From: a virus | Strand: one strand, 5' to 3' | DNA length: 64,000 nt | Virus record (IMG/VR): IMGVR_UViG_3300017922_000003 | Span: 1 to 64,000 of that record | Shown: one piece after another, positions 21,915 to 30,009 of the stretch | How positions within the stretch are numbered: the first letter of the stretch is position 1 | How the letters are laid out: each line of letters starts with the position of its first letter | Program-made: the position numbers and the translations under genes | The notes under the pieces: model-generated | What the model was told of the DNA's origin: nothing | Seen by the model: the letters and a program-made list of their open reading frames with translations, nothing else | The model's database searches: none

Positions 21915-23162
21915 ATGCCTAACAAAGTAAATAACGCGTACAGACAATTTAAGGATTTTGTCGCTGAAGAGGCATATAAAAACATAAATTTAGATAAGCT
22001 TGAAGAATTTTATAAACAATTGGGCGTTGAAGATTTTGACAAATTTCTCGAAAGGGATACAAAAGCCGAACTGGTCAGAAACATTATAGAGAACAACGGT
22101 TATGTCAGTATGGATCATGCACAATTCGATTCAGAAGGCAACAAGAAAATAATGTTCAAAGACCTTGTTGGTATGCCCGATTTCTCTTCAGTATTTCCAA
22201 CCACAGTTACCAAGATGGTAATAGAAGCAACAGAACCATCTGTAACGCTAACTCCTATGTTAGAGCAAGTTCCATTTAAGGGCATCAGTACAAGATTACC
22301 AGCAATTACAGGTGATGCATGGAACTTCGATATAGCAGAAGGAGACGAACCACCCGAGTTAACAGCGAAACTCGGTGCTTGGAAACAGGTCACCATGGGA
22401 AAATCAGGTGTGGCTGTCCAGCTAACCGACGAAGCACAGAAATATTCCAATTACCCTGTTATGAACTTCCTTATAACAGAAGCAGGAAAAGCACTCAAGA
22501 GATGGAAGGAATACAAGGTAGCCCAGATGCTCAACTCAACATCAAACAACACCGTTACAAGCGGTTCCGGACTAGACGCAAGCGGCTCTGATAACGACTC
22601 ACTCACATTTGACGATCTCGTAGATGCCATGGTAGCCATTATAAACAACGGAGCCAATCCAAATCTTATAATCATGCACCCACTTGCATTCTCAATATTC
22701 TTAAGAAACCCATCATTGAGAGCATTCTTCTTGCTTACAGGCGGAAGACAGGGCGATGTTATAAATTGGCAAGGGCCACAGTTCCAGAAGACTTTTGAAC
22801 AGTTAGGAACATGGGAACAGAAACCTGCACAGGGTCAGCAGGTAAGCAAGATAAACTTCCCATCTGGAATATTCGGAAGACCGATGTCAATAGTTCTCTC
22901 AAACTACATGAGCTTCAATACATCAACTGACGCAACAGAAATTATAGTCGCAGATTCAGAAGAACTTGGATATCTCATGGTTGACGAACTTCCAACAGCT
23001 GAAAAAATGAGAGACGGCAAACATGGTATTGACAGATTCCAGATCATCGAACGCTATACCGTAACGCCTAAGAACGATTACAAAGGCGTAGAGCTTATGA
23101 GCGGTATTAAGGCTGTTAAGGGTTACGATCCAATAGCAACACTTGATCTTAGCTCAGCTTAA
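21915..23162 (+). CDS. Major capsid protein (HK97-fold)
   Basis: A 415-residue protein starting at ATG 21915 behind GGAGGAAAAG. An N-terminal helical region (residues 1-60) is followed by FSSVFPTTVTKMVIEATEP (N-arm/E-loop entry), LTDEAQKYSNYPVMNFLITEAGKAL (spine-helix region), NLIIMHPLAFSIFLRNPSL and a C-terminal domain ending near ELMSGIKAVKGYDP. This order is typical of HK97-type capsid proteins of contractile phages. Codon use (GGA, ACA, AAC, ATA) is markedly biased, consistent with very high expression. It is followed by a strong terminator at 23198. Confidence 0.88.
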   Translation: MPNKVNNAYRQFKDFVAEEAYKNINLDKLEEFYKQLGVEDFDKFLERDTKAELVRNIIENNGYVSMDHAQFDSEGNKKIMFKDLVGMPDFSSVFPTTVTKMVIEATEPSVTLTPMLEQVPFKGISTRLPAITGDAWNFDIAEGDEPPELTAKLGAWKQVTMGKSGVAVQLTDEAQKYSNYPVMNFLITEAGKALKRWKEYKVAQMLNSTSNNTVTSGSGLDASGSDNDSLTFDDLVDAMVAIINNGANPNLIIMHPLAFSIFLRNPSLRAFFLLTGGRQGDVINWQGPQFQKTFEQLGTWEQKPAQGQQVSKINFPSGIFGRPMSIVLSNYMSFNTSTDATEIIVADSEELGYLMVDELPTAEKMRDGKHGIDRFQIIERYTVTPKNDYKGVELMSGIKAVKGYDPIATLDLSSA

Positions 23163-23197
23163 TAGATAACCCATCCACATAGCACTTTCCTACATTA

Positions 23198-23225
23198 GGC
23201 CGCTCTAAACGGGCGGCCCTTTTTA
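23198..23225 (+). terminator. Intrinsic terminator after capsid gene
   Basis: GGCCGC-TCTAAACGG-GCGGCC followed by CTTTTT, 36 nt after the capsid stop and immediately before the tRNA gene. Confidence 0.85.
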
Positions 23226-23226
23226 T

Positions 23227-23301
23227 GCCAGTGTAGCTCAACGGAAGAGCAGCTGATTTGTAATCAGCAGGTTGGGGGTTCAAATCCCTTCGCTGGCCCC
23301 A
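23227..23301 (+). tRNA. tRNA-Thr (anticodon TGT), CCA encoded
   Basis: Cloverleaf by eye: acceptor GCCAGTG/CGCTGGC (one G-T pair), anticodon stem GCTGA/TCAGC with loop TTTGTAA (anticodon 23259-23261, TGT, reads ACA), T stem GGGGG/CCCTT with loop TTCAAAT, and CCA at 23299-23301. ACA is very frequent in the capsid, sheath and fibre genes, so the tRNA probably supplements the host pool. It sits between two terminators inside the late gene block. Confidence 0.93.
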
Positions 23302-23310
23302 GAATCACGA

Positions 23311-23327
23311 GGGCATATGCCCTTTTT
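23311..23327 (+). terminator. Intrinsic terminator after tRNA
   Basis: A perfect palindrome GGGCAT/ATGCCC followed by TTTTT. A further structured segment (23342-23397: CCGGT..TCAC/GTGA..ACCGG, then GCCGGC-ATTTTTATTT) lies between it and promoter 3 and may be a second terminator. Confidence 0.75.
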
Positions 23328-23409
23328 ACAGGACATATACCAGCCGGTTATCTTCACTTCGGGCCGTGAGCACCGGAGAACGGAGAGCCGGCATTTTTAT
23401 TTATTTGGC

Positions 23410-23427
23410 TGTTATTTCTATTTAGGG
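23410..23427 (+). promoter_or_regulatory. Late-type promoter 3 (TGTTATTTCTA)
   Basis: An exact TGTTATTTCTA at 23410-23420 followed by TTT-AGGGAGTGAGAAT; the TGAG box is replaced by AGGG. It lies 17 nt upstream of the next ATG and heads the connector/sheath block. Confidence 0.8.
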
Positions 23428-23437
23428 AGTGAGAATA

Positions 23438-24601
23438 ATGCAGATAAATTCGGTATATCCGTCTAGTGGTGCGACCAATATAAGCAGGATGGTTACGATA
23501 GAAGTTGAGTTTGATATGGCTGTGGACACGACCACAGTTAGCGATGCCAATGTATTACTTCAGGAAAGTGGCACAGGTTCGGCCATAGCCTCTACCATAA
23601 GTTTTTCTAATGATGAAACAATTATGTACGTCAAGCCAGACCTTGCCCTTGACCCGGAAACAACCTACACATTCAAGGTAGTTGCAACCGATTATATGAC
23701 CGGTCAGACTATAACGTCTCAGACCAGCAGTGCTCTTACCAGCGACTGGATATCGCGCTTCACAACAACCTCTACATCTTCAGCAGACGAATCAGGACCT
23801 CTTTCGGATGAAGATCCCATGTATTCGGATATTGTTGCACCTGAAGGTTATATAGGCAAATTGCGTTTTATGAGCGCATTTCCCAGACACGCAGTTGTGT
23901 TCGGCACGGAGATAAAACTCGAGTTTTCTAAGAAACTTGATCCCACACAGGCATTCAGTTCGTTAATTGATATACAGCATGCATCTCTTATAGACGGCGA
24001 GATGTTTGATTTTACGCCCAGTTATTCAGTTAATGAAAACGTGCTTACCATAAATTTTGATTCCCTCAGGGGAAACTGCTATGTGAGTATTTACGTCAGT
24101 CAGGGTCTTGAAGCAGATGATGGTAATACGCTCAGCGAACCTGTAGAAGTAGACTACTTCACTCGCATATATCCTACGTTTTTCCAGACACGGGCCATTT
24201 ATTTGAGGCTTGGCAATCTTCGCAGTTTGATTATGGAGAAAGACGTTTACATGGCTTTGTTTGACGCAATAATAAGGCTTGAGAATTTGGCAGGTAAGCA
24301 GATACTGGACAACACCAGCGCAAATATTACGCAAACAGATAGATCCTATGTTGTTGATAGAGCCATGCTTACGCTTTACGAAAATGTTATAGCTGCCAAA
24401 GAAGCTCAATCCGGAGATTCTATGAGTGTTGGTTCTTTCAGGGTAGACATAGGTCCTTCCAAAACATCCATGGTTGAGTATCTCAACAAGAAGGTTAAGA
24501 GCGAGGAACGTTCCATTGAAGCCGATTCAACACTTGATTATGCTAGAAGATCAGCAAACAGAACGATACTGTTCTCCCGTGACTGGAGGACCGTACAATG
24601 A
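23438..24601 (+). CDS. Ig-like domain protein fused to putative head-tail adaptor
   Basis: A 387-residue protein from ATG 23438 behind GGGAG. Residues 2-110 match the pattern of bacterial Ig-like (Big_5/SbsA-like) domains: SVYPSSGATNIS, VEFDMAVD, then YVKPDLALDPETTYTFKV. A second, similar domain (LEFSKKLDPT, then YVSIYVSQGLEADDGN) covers roughly residues 140-240. Residues 250-387 are helical and resemble head-completion adaptors placed after capsid genes. The Ig-like part may decorate the neck or bind surfaces. Confidence 0.65.
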   Translation: MQINSVYPSSGATNISRMVTIEVEFDMAVDTTTVSDANVLLQESGTGSAIASTISFSNDETIMYVKPDLALDPETTYTFKVVATDYMTGQTITSQTSSALTSDWISRFTTTSTSSADESGPLSDEDPMYSDIVAPEGYIGKLRFMSAFPRHAVVFGTEIKLEFSKKLDPTQAFSSLIDIQHASLIDGEMFDFTPSYSVNENVLTINFDSLRGNCYVSIYVSQGLEADDGNTLSEPVEVDYFTRIYPTFFQTRAIYLRLGNLRSLIMEKDVYMALFDAIIRLENLAGKQILDNTSANITQTDRSYVVDRAMLTLYENVIAAKEAQSGDSMSVGSFRVDIGPSKTSMVEYLNKKVKSEERSIEADSTLDYARRSANRTILFSRDWRTVQ

Positions 24602-25005
24602 ACGAACCAATTTTAAAAAGGTTAAAAAAAGCAATTGAGGACTATGGTAACGACTACATATTGCGTCACCGAACTGACACCGGTCCTAGAGATATTATTT
24701 TCAGGGGTATAAACGATCTAATTACTCCACAACGTTCACTTGCGGATGCATTGAAATATTTCAATCTGGGTTCTAACAAAGACGTTTCCATACGTTTTTA
24801 TATTGACCCATACAGCTTAGATGCTGCTCCACAAGAAAAAGACATAATCTTCGATGTTAACAGAGGCCCGGATGGAATAACTGTGCCTATACAGGTTAGA
24901 GAGGCTTACAGAATAAATCACGTGGGGTATGTGGAAATCGATAATACCCTGTTATTTCTAGAACTGGTCTGTAACAGAGAGGAGATGGGATCTTGGAACA
25001 GGTAA
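24598..25005 (+). CDS. Putative head-tail completion protein
   Basis: A 135-residue protein overlapping the previous gene by 4 nt (ATGA). N-terminal helix, then strands including VSIRFYIDPYSLD and GYVEIDNTLLFLEL. Size and place (after adaptor, before tail terminator) fit the neck protein series of contractile phages. An exact copy of the 11-nt late promoter core lies inside it at 24950-24960. No specific family recognised. Confidence 0.55.
   Translation: MNEPILKRLKKAIEDYGNDYILRHRTDTGPRDIIFRGINDLITPQRSLADALKYFNLGSNKDVSIRFYIDPYSLDAAPQEKDIIFDVNRGPDGITVPIQVREAYRINHVGYVEIDNTLLFLELVCNREEMGSWNR
24950..24960 (+). promoter_or_regulatory. Intragenic exact match to the late promoter core
   Basis: TGTTATTTCTA inside the 24598-25005 gene, followed by GAA-CTGG instead of N3-TGAG. 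It lies 33 nt before the TTG start of the next gene, a distance like that of genuine copies. It may be a secondary promoter for the tail terminator and sheath, or a chance match. Confidence 0.4.
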
Positions 25006-25565
25006 ACGCAAACAGTTATGACCTAAATATTATATATCCCGTCATTGAGGAAAATTTCTCCGATTACTGTTCAGAAAACGTAAATGTCGTTCCCTACAAA
25101 CCATACAACGAGTTTTCCGAGATGATAGCAAAAGGTCCTATTTTGACATACAGACTATACGAGAGAAAGTTAGCGTCTTTAGACAGCGACCCTCTTACTG
25201 GTGGCACGTTTACGAACCCGATTTTACTCGAAGAGGATTTTGATCAATACCGGTTTTCGTGCAAAACAAGCAGATATGTATTTTACGACAACCTTTTAGA
25301 ATTCACAATCGGTTCGACAAACGCAGGAATGAGGGACCTTGTTAGAGATGAGTTTGAAGACTTCATGCTGGTGGCGTCGGTCAATTTACGAGAGGCCGGC
25401 ATTAAGCAGATCTATCTATGGGAGCATCAGCCTGACGATTCGATAGATGTTGATGGCACTAACACTTACATTTCAACAGTCAGGTATTTTGCAAGAACAC
25501 GCAAAGAAATAACAGCTTCCGAAGGATTGCTTAAGAGCATAGAAGTTAGCGTAACAGTTGATTAA
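24993..25565 (+). CDS. Putative tail terminator protein
   Basis: A 190-residue protein starting at TTG 24993 behind GAGGAGATGG. It contains mixed alpha/beta elements: residues 45-60 (GPILTYRLYERK), RFSCKTSRYVFYDNLLEFTIGS, and the helix RDEFEDFMLVASVNLREAGIKQIYLWEHQPDD, then YISTVRYFARTRKEI. This layout (strand, long helix, final strands with an aromatic YFARTR segment) and its place directly before the sheath fit a tail terminator/completion protein. The assignment is by context. Confidence 0.55.
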   Translation: MEQVNANSYDLNIIYPVIEENFSDYCSENVNVVPYKPYNEFSEMIAKGPILTYRLYERKLASLDSDPLTGGTFTNPILLEEDFDQYRFSCKTSRYVFYDNLLEFTIGSTNAGMRDLVRDEFEDFMLVASVNLREAGIKQIYLWEHQPDDSIDVDGTNTYISTVRYFARTRKEITASEGLLKSIEVSVTVD

Positions 25566-25579
25566 AGGAGGAAAAATCA

Positions 25580-27199
25580 ATGACTAAGTATCCAAACTTA
25601 CCCGGCGTTGAAGAGTACGTCTACGACGGTGGGGCAAGGGTTTACATAAACAACTCTCTTCCAGTGGCTCTGGTGTTTGGAACTGTAACCAGCGATTCGT
25701 TTGACGATGGAACGCCCATTAGATTCAACGAACCCTATCCAATCCCAAACAGTTCAGCGATAACCGCACTGTTCTCTGCACAATCATTAGGCAAAGCACT
25801 TGGCGATGTTTACAAAGGTTCCAACCAAACAGTTACGCCTGTTGGCGTCAGAGTGGGTTACAAATCAACAGAATTTGATGCAACCACGGTTGCAAAGAGT
25901 GGAACAGATGATTCTGAAATAGCCAGTCCCGGTGCGACAGGCGCTGTTAGTGCAATAAACACTGAATATACAGGTGATTGGAATGGTACGGTAAGACTCG
26001 ATGTACTCACCGATCAGACAGCAGCAGATTCGTTGGCCGGACTCACGATAGGCGTTTCATTTGACGGTGGAAACACTTATGAGTACGGGCTGGAAGAAGT
26101 TGAAGTGACAGATGAAAACAATACAATAAGCATACCTTCCATAGGTTTAGAAGTTGCATTGACCGCAGGAGCAGTTGAAGACACAGCACTATCAGCAGGC
26201 GATTACATAACATTTGACGTCACATACGGTTCAACACCCGCAAATAACGATGAACTTTATGCTGCGCTTCAGGATGCATACGATGCAGTTGAAGGCTACG
26301 AAGCAGATTACGTATTCTCACCACTGGCCAAACTTGGCATGGAAGTATCAGACGCTACAACAGCAGCCCCAAGTGGTTCTGTTGATAACGGAGAGGACGC
26401 TGCAGATCTTAGCTTTGTTTACCAGTTTGCGAGATTTGCATATGACAATTCCACAATGAGCAGACAGTGCATCGGTTTTGTCGGTGTGGAGACACCAACC
26501 AACTATGGAAGAAGCTACATAAAGACATGGGTAGATGGACTTACATTACCCGATCTTTACAAAACAGATACAGATACCATGAGCGGCGAAGCTCTAACCG
26601 ATCCTGAAGGTTCTTACATCGACATGGGCAAAAACGTTGTCGTTGTTCTGGGACACGGACAGGTACAGGGCAGAGACGGACTTGACGATCTTTGTAATTA
26701 TGCTGGCGGAGTTATTGCGTCTGTTGGTGTAGGACAGGGAATCGTTAAAACTATATTGCCTCAATGCTCACTGGCCTACGATCTCAGCCTTAACGAAGCA
26801 AACACTGCAGTTGGAAACAGAATAACACCACTTTACTACGACAATCTAGTTGGCGGAAACGTAAGGATCATGGTAGGCAGAACAGCCGCTAAATCTTCAA
26901 GTTCCTTCACCAAAGTCGGAACCATGAAGGTAGTTAACTACACCTTGAACGCAATGAGAAGAATAGCCGAGAGATATCTGGGTAAACGTAATAGTGCGAT
27001 AAACAGAGAATCGATGAAGACACAGATGCAGACAGTTATTGTCAACGGCGTTGAAAGCGGACTTTATGCCGGCGGAACTATAAACGTGAACGTAGGCACA
27101 GCCAGATCTCTTGGAACGGTAAACGTAAGATGCGTTCTCAGGCCATACGCAGAAATCGAAGACGTAGTGATCTACTCTACCTTCGAACAGGTAGTATAA
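25580..27199 (+). CDS. Tail sheath protein
   Basis: A 539-residue contractile sheath subunit, ATG 25580 behind AAAGGAGG. The N-terminal third contains an inserted beta domain (residues 115-215, Thr/Asp/Gly-rich). The core follows with FARFAYDNSTMSRQCIGFVGVETP, GKNVVVVLGHGQV and YAGGVIASVGVGQG. The conserved C-terminal sheath domain follows: NVRIMVGRTAAKSSSSFTKVG, VVNYTLNAMRRIAERYLGKRN, VNGVESGLYAGGTI and a final strand ending YSTFEQVV. The gene has highly expressed codon use. It is followed 14 nt later by the tube gene. Confidence 0.9.
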   Translation: MTKYPNLPGVEEYVYDGGARVYINNSLPVALVFGTVTSDSFDDGTPIRFNEPYPIPNSSAITALFSAQSLGKALGDVYKGSNQTVTPVGVRVGYKSTEFDATTVAKSGTDDSEIASPGATGAVSAINTEYTGDWNGTVRLDVLTDQTAADSLAGLTIGVSFDGGNTYEYGLEEVEVTDENNTISIPSIGLEVALTAGAVEDTALSAGDYITFDVTYGSTPANNDELYAALQDAYDAVEGYEADYVFSPLAKLGMEVSDATTAAPSGSVDNGEDAADLSFVYQFARFAYDNSTMSRQCIGFVGVETPTNYGRSYIKTWVDGLTLPDLYKTDTDTMSGEALTDPEGSYIDMGKNVVVVLGHGQVQGRDGLDDLCNYAGGVIASVGVGQGIVKTILPQCSLAYDLSLNEANTAVGNRITPLYYDNLVGGNVRIMVGRTAAKSSSSFTKVGTMKVVNYTLNAMRRIAERYLGKRNSAINRESMKTQMQTVIVNGVESGLYAGGTINVNVGTARSLGTVNVRCVLRPYAEIEDVVIYSTFEQVV

Positions 27200-27212
27200 G
27201 GAGTGATTGCGA

Positions 27213-27833
27213 ATGCCTATAACTGACAATTGGAAAGATTCTTCGACCATCACAGGTAGTGATATTTATGTTGCTGTTGGAGACGTTGTAATAGGAACCG
27301 GTACCGGTTTGGTTTTGGATGTAACAAGAGATAAGAGACCGGCTTACACATTTGGTTCTGTTGATCCAAGAGCCATAGGTAGAGGCGTACGACAGATCAC
27401 AGGTATGATGAATGCGGTTAACATAAAAACCAGTGTAGTCTTTGAAATAATGTCTCAGACAAATGAAACGATATCCATGCTTGTAGAAAAAGATGAAGTT
27501 GAAGAAGGATCTACAGAAAAACTTAGCAGAGGATTTCAAGATTACAAACTTGATGGTAGTTGGCAACCTAGAGAGTATGGAGGCCACTGGCTTTCTGCAG
27601 ATGTAAAACCCATCTTATTGGACGAACTGCCGCCTGTTAATTTAGTTCTCATAGGAATGAATGAGGCAGGATTAAGTACCAAGATGGCAGTTAACGGTGT
27701 TGAATTTACATCCGTACAGTGGGCCATAACAATGGATGATGTAGCCAGCGCAGAAAGAGTTTCATTCATCGCTAGATCTTACCAACCTCTAGCACTTACA
27801 GACGGAGAAGATTACGGACCAGATTACTTATAA
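27213..27833 (+). CDS. Tail tube protein (paralogue A)
   Basis: A 206-residue protein from ATG 27213, 9 nt after AAGGAG; TTG 27207 in the same frame is too close. It begins with SGSD/TGSD-like ITGSDIYVAVGDVVIG and has YTFGSVDPRAIGRGVRQITG near residue 40, the signature shared with 28227-28814. The mid part is polar and the end is a strand pair. Place directly after the sheath makes it the main inner-tube candidate. It is followed by a strong terminator. Confidence 0.8.
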   Translation: MPITDNWKDSSTITGSDIYVAVGDVVIGTGTGLVLDVTRDKRPAYTFGSVDPRAIGRGVRQITGMMNAVNIKTSVVFEIMSQTNETISMLVEKDEVEEGSTEKLSRGFQDYKLDGSWQPREYGGHWLSADVKPILLDELPPVNLVLIGMNEAGLSTKMAVNGVEFTSVQWAITMDDVASAERVSFIARSYQPLALTDGEDYGPDYL

Positions 27834-27852
27834 CATTTAAATAAAACCAATT

Positions 27853-27875
27853 GAGCCCCTTAGGGGGCTCTTTTT
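27853..27875 (+). terminator. Intrinsic terminator after first tube gene
   Basis: GAGCCCC-TTAG-GGGGCTC followed by TTTTT. Promoter 4 begins 7 nt later, so two transcription units meet here. Confidence 0.85.
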
Positions 27876-27881
27876 CATTGC

Positions 27882-27899
27882 TGTTATTTCTACTCTGAG
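27882..27899 (+). promoter_or_regulatory. Late-type promoter 4 (TGTTATTTCTA-N3-TGAG)
   Basis: An exact core at 27882-27892, CTC, TGAG at 27896-27899 followed by GTGAAT. The GTG start of the next gene is 11 nt beyond, so the TGAGGTG segment also serves as the ribosome binding site. Confidence 0.85.
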
Positions 27900-27909
27900 G
27901 TGAATAGCC

Positions 27910-28221
27910 GTGTCCAGAATGCTCGAATATTATCACCGGGTTGAAGCTATCCTGCATGTAATCGTTCATATGGGAGATGATGGCGAGATTCTTTGTCATC
28001 AATCTTTACTGTTTACCCAGATGAGGTTTTTCGATGACGGTTGCATTGTGTTTGGCGATGATGAATTTATCACTCACAAAAATGTTTTGACCGAATCGGA
28101 AAAGAAAATCGACAGAGACTTGCATCCCAAACTCATTTTAAAGAAACCACATATGAAACTTATGATCGAGTTTCTGGATAAAAAATCATTTGGCATCCTC
28201 AATAAATGGATTAAGGAGTGA
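27910..28221 (+). CDS. Hypothetical protein in the tube cluster
   Basis: A 103-residue protein starting at GTG 27910 behind GAGGTGAA. It is His-, Asp- and Phe-rich in the first half (HVIVHMGDDGEI) and Lys-rich at the end. No tube signature, signal peptide or known motif. It is first in the unit that contains three further tube-like genes and the chaperone pair, so a tail-assembly role is likely, without further detail. Confidence 0.65.
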   Translation: MSRMLEYYHRVEAILHVIVHMGDDGEILCHQSLLFTQMRFFDDGCIVFGDDEFITHKNVLTESEKKIDRDLHPKLILKKPHMKLMIEFLDKKSFGILNKWIKE

Positions 28222-28226
28222 ATCTA

Positions 28227-28814
28227 ATGCCCGTAACTGGTTCGGACGTAATTATATCGATAGATCAGACCATGATAGCAACGGCAACAAGTCTTAGTTA
28301 TTCAGTTTCCAGAAGAAAATTGCCTGTCTATACATTTGGTAGTGTTGATCCCAAAGCTTTTGGCAGGGGGGTAAGGCTAATAAACGGAGTCTTAGATAAT
28401 GTAGTAATAAGTGGAAAGAGTATCCAAAGGGTTCTCGATGAGAAGATGAAGGAAATGGGACCCATCTTTATTTCAGATAAATCAGATCTCGTTCTTTACG
28501 AACAGGCACTTGCCAATATGTTTGGTGAGGATTTTCCTTTCAAGAAAGAAGAGATTCAGGATAATGAAGGCAATACATTTGCTATTAAAATGCCTTCTGC
28601 GGTCCATCTTGACCAACTGCTTCCTGTTGACATCATTATGTTAGGCGCCAGTGAAAAAGGAAAGTTCGTAAAGACGGTTATCAACGGCGCTGAATTTACC
28701 ACACACAGAACGACTATCTCGATGGATCAAACGACAATGGTAGAACGAGTTGAATTCATAGCACAATCAAACAAGCCCATGAGCGAACTTGATGTGGTAA
28801 TGCCCAACGAATAA
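28227..28814 (+). CDS. Tail tube-like protein (paralogue B)
   Basis: A 195-residue protein from ATG 28227, 8 nt after AAGGAG. It is clearly homologous to the 27213 protein: both start with P-V/I-T then GSD, contain YTFGSVDP-x-A-x-GRGVR-x-I-x-G, an LLPVDI/ELPPVNL strand, NGAEFT/NGVEFT, and end with ERVEFIA/ERVSFIA. It may form the tube tip, initiator or terminator ring, or a second tube layer. Being separated from paralogue A by a terminator and promoter allows different expression levels. Confidence 0.8.
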   Translation: MPVTGSDVIISIDQTMIATATSLSYSVSRRKLPVYTFGSVDPKAFGRGVRLINGVLDNVVISGKSIQRVLDEKMKEMGPIFISDKSDLVLYEQALANMFGEDFPFKKEEIQDNEGNTFAIKMPSAVHLDQLLPVDIIMLGASEKGKFVKTVINGAEFTTHRTTISMDQTTMVERVEFIAQSNKPMSELDVVMPNE

Positions 28815-28825
28815 GGTGATTATAT

Positions 28826-29428
28826 ATGGATAGTACGCAGATACTATCTCCTTCAGACACATTAATTTACGTAGAAGTTTGGCCTAAGAAGCAACAGCTT
28901 TGGCTGGACACATTGCTTTCTATGTCTGTCAGCACGGACATGAGTATGAATCCTGTGTGGAATCTTGGCGAAAATTCTGTCGCTGGACATACAACAGGAA
29001 ATTTAATAGTTGCCGGATCCCTTGTTTTTCCAAAGACATCTGGTGCAACGTTCGAACATGTCTTAGCAAAGGCGAGAAGAGGATTTTTGTTGTCCGAAGA
29101 CAGATTAAGCAAGGTAAAAGCAACCAATGATTTGAGAGTGGTTCAGGAACACGAGCTAAGTTCAGGCTCTCTTTTTGATATATATACCATTTCTCTAAGC
29201 GAACTTGATGATCCATCAAACGGCATACCAATGACTGTGTTTAAAGACGTGAGGATCATGCAGTCGGATGAACAAAGTCAATCGGGCAACACAATAAGTG
29301 CTGTTGCTTACAAATATATGGCTCGTAATATGTATCACCGTTCTACGCTGGGTGATGAAATGAGTTATGAATCCAGTAGCAATACAGGTTCATATCTGGA
29401 ACGAAGAATAAAAGTGATAATGGGTTGA
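28826..29428 (+). CDS. Tail tube-like protein (paralogue C, diverged)
   Basis: A 200-residue protein. Weaker similarity to A and B: SPSDTLIYVEVWP at the start, NPVWNLGENSVAGHTTGNLIVAGSLVF in place of YTFGSVDP...GRGVR...G, and a similar distance to the C-terminal strand. The same alternation of strands with one helix (FEHVLAKARRG) suggests the same tube fold. Probably a specialised ring of the tube or of the baseplate-tube interface. Assignment by pattern and neighbours. Confidence 0.6.
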   Translation: MDSTQILSPSDTLIYVEVWPKKQQLWLDTLLSMSVSTDMSMNPVWNLGENSVAGHTTGNLIVAGSLVFPKTSGATFEHVLAKARRGFLLSEDRLSKVKATNDLRVVQEHELSSGSLFDIYTISLSELDDPSNGIPMTVFKDVRIMQSDEQSQSGNTISAVAYKYMARNMYHRSTLGDEMSYESSSNTGSYLERRIKVIMG

Positions 29429-29432
29429 TGAT

Positions 29433-29996
29433 ATGGAACAGTGGCAGCTAGAAGAACTTAAAAATAATATGTATTTTTCCGGTAGCTCTATAAACCTGTA
29501 CATTGGCGGAACGGAAAGCCAGCCATTTTCAGGCGTAGAACTTTCCTGCTCTTATGTTCAATTTTCACCAAACCAGACCGTTCTGCCCGTTTATGGCATT
29601 TACTCATCCGAACCAACACTGTTCGGTCAGGGGAATTCCATTGCCAGGGGTACAATAGGTTTTAATTTCACGCTTGCTACCTATCTAACTGGTCTGGCAA
29701 ACGAGGAAGATGCTGAATATTATGAAGGCAGCAAGGCAACATGGAAACAAAAAGTTACCGTTATGGACAACGGAAGCATATACGTGCCTATGTGGAAGAT
29801 AGTTTTTGTTGGTAACACTATTCAGACTATGGCTGAAACAGAAATTCCTGTTATCGTGCCAACCATAACGCTGTACGACACATTCTTTACCGGAGGTGTT
29901 GTTACAGGGGCTCCTGACGGCAATCCCGTGCAGGATATCTATCAATTTATGTCCAAATCATATAGACGAGACGATATAAAAACAGACGTGATATAA
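29433..29996 (+). CDS. Tail tube-like protein (paralogue D, diverged)
   Basis: A 187-residue protein. The segment VLPVYGIYSSEPTLFGQGNSIARGTIGFNF corresponds to the PVYTFGSVDP..GRGVR..G signature of paralogues A and B, so it likely shares the tube fold. Other strands, including VTVMDNGSIYVPMWKIVFVG, are consistent. It starts 4 nt after paralogue C and precedes the chaperone genes. Likely a tube initiator/terminator-like component. Four such genes in one tail cluster is more than usual. Confidence 0.6.
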   Translation: MEQWQLEELKNNMYFSGSSINLYIGGTESQPFSGVELSCSYVQFSPNQTVLPVYGIYSSEPTLFGQGNSIARGTIGFNFTLATYLTGLANEEDAEYYEGSKATWKQKVTVMDNGSIYVPMWKIVFVGNTIQTMAETEIPVIVPTITLYDTFFTGGVVTGAPDGNPVQDIYQFMSKSYRRDDIKTDVI

Positions 29997-30009
29997 CGGA
30001 GGTGTCATT

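Noticed and set aside
25504-25514. Minus-strand 10/11 match to the late promoter core
   Set aside because: It lies inside a gene facing the wrong way, has a mismatch at the last base, no TGAG, and no leftward gene follows. A similar one near 61750 was rejected for the same reason.
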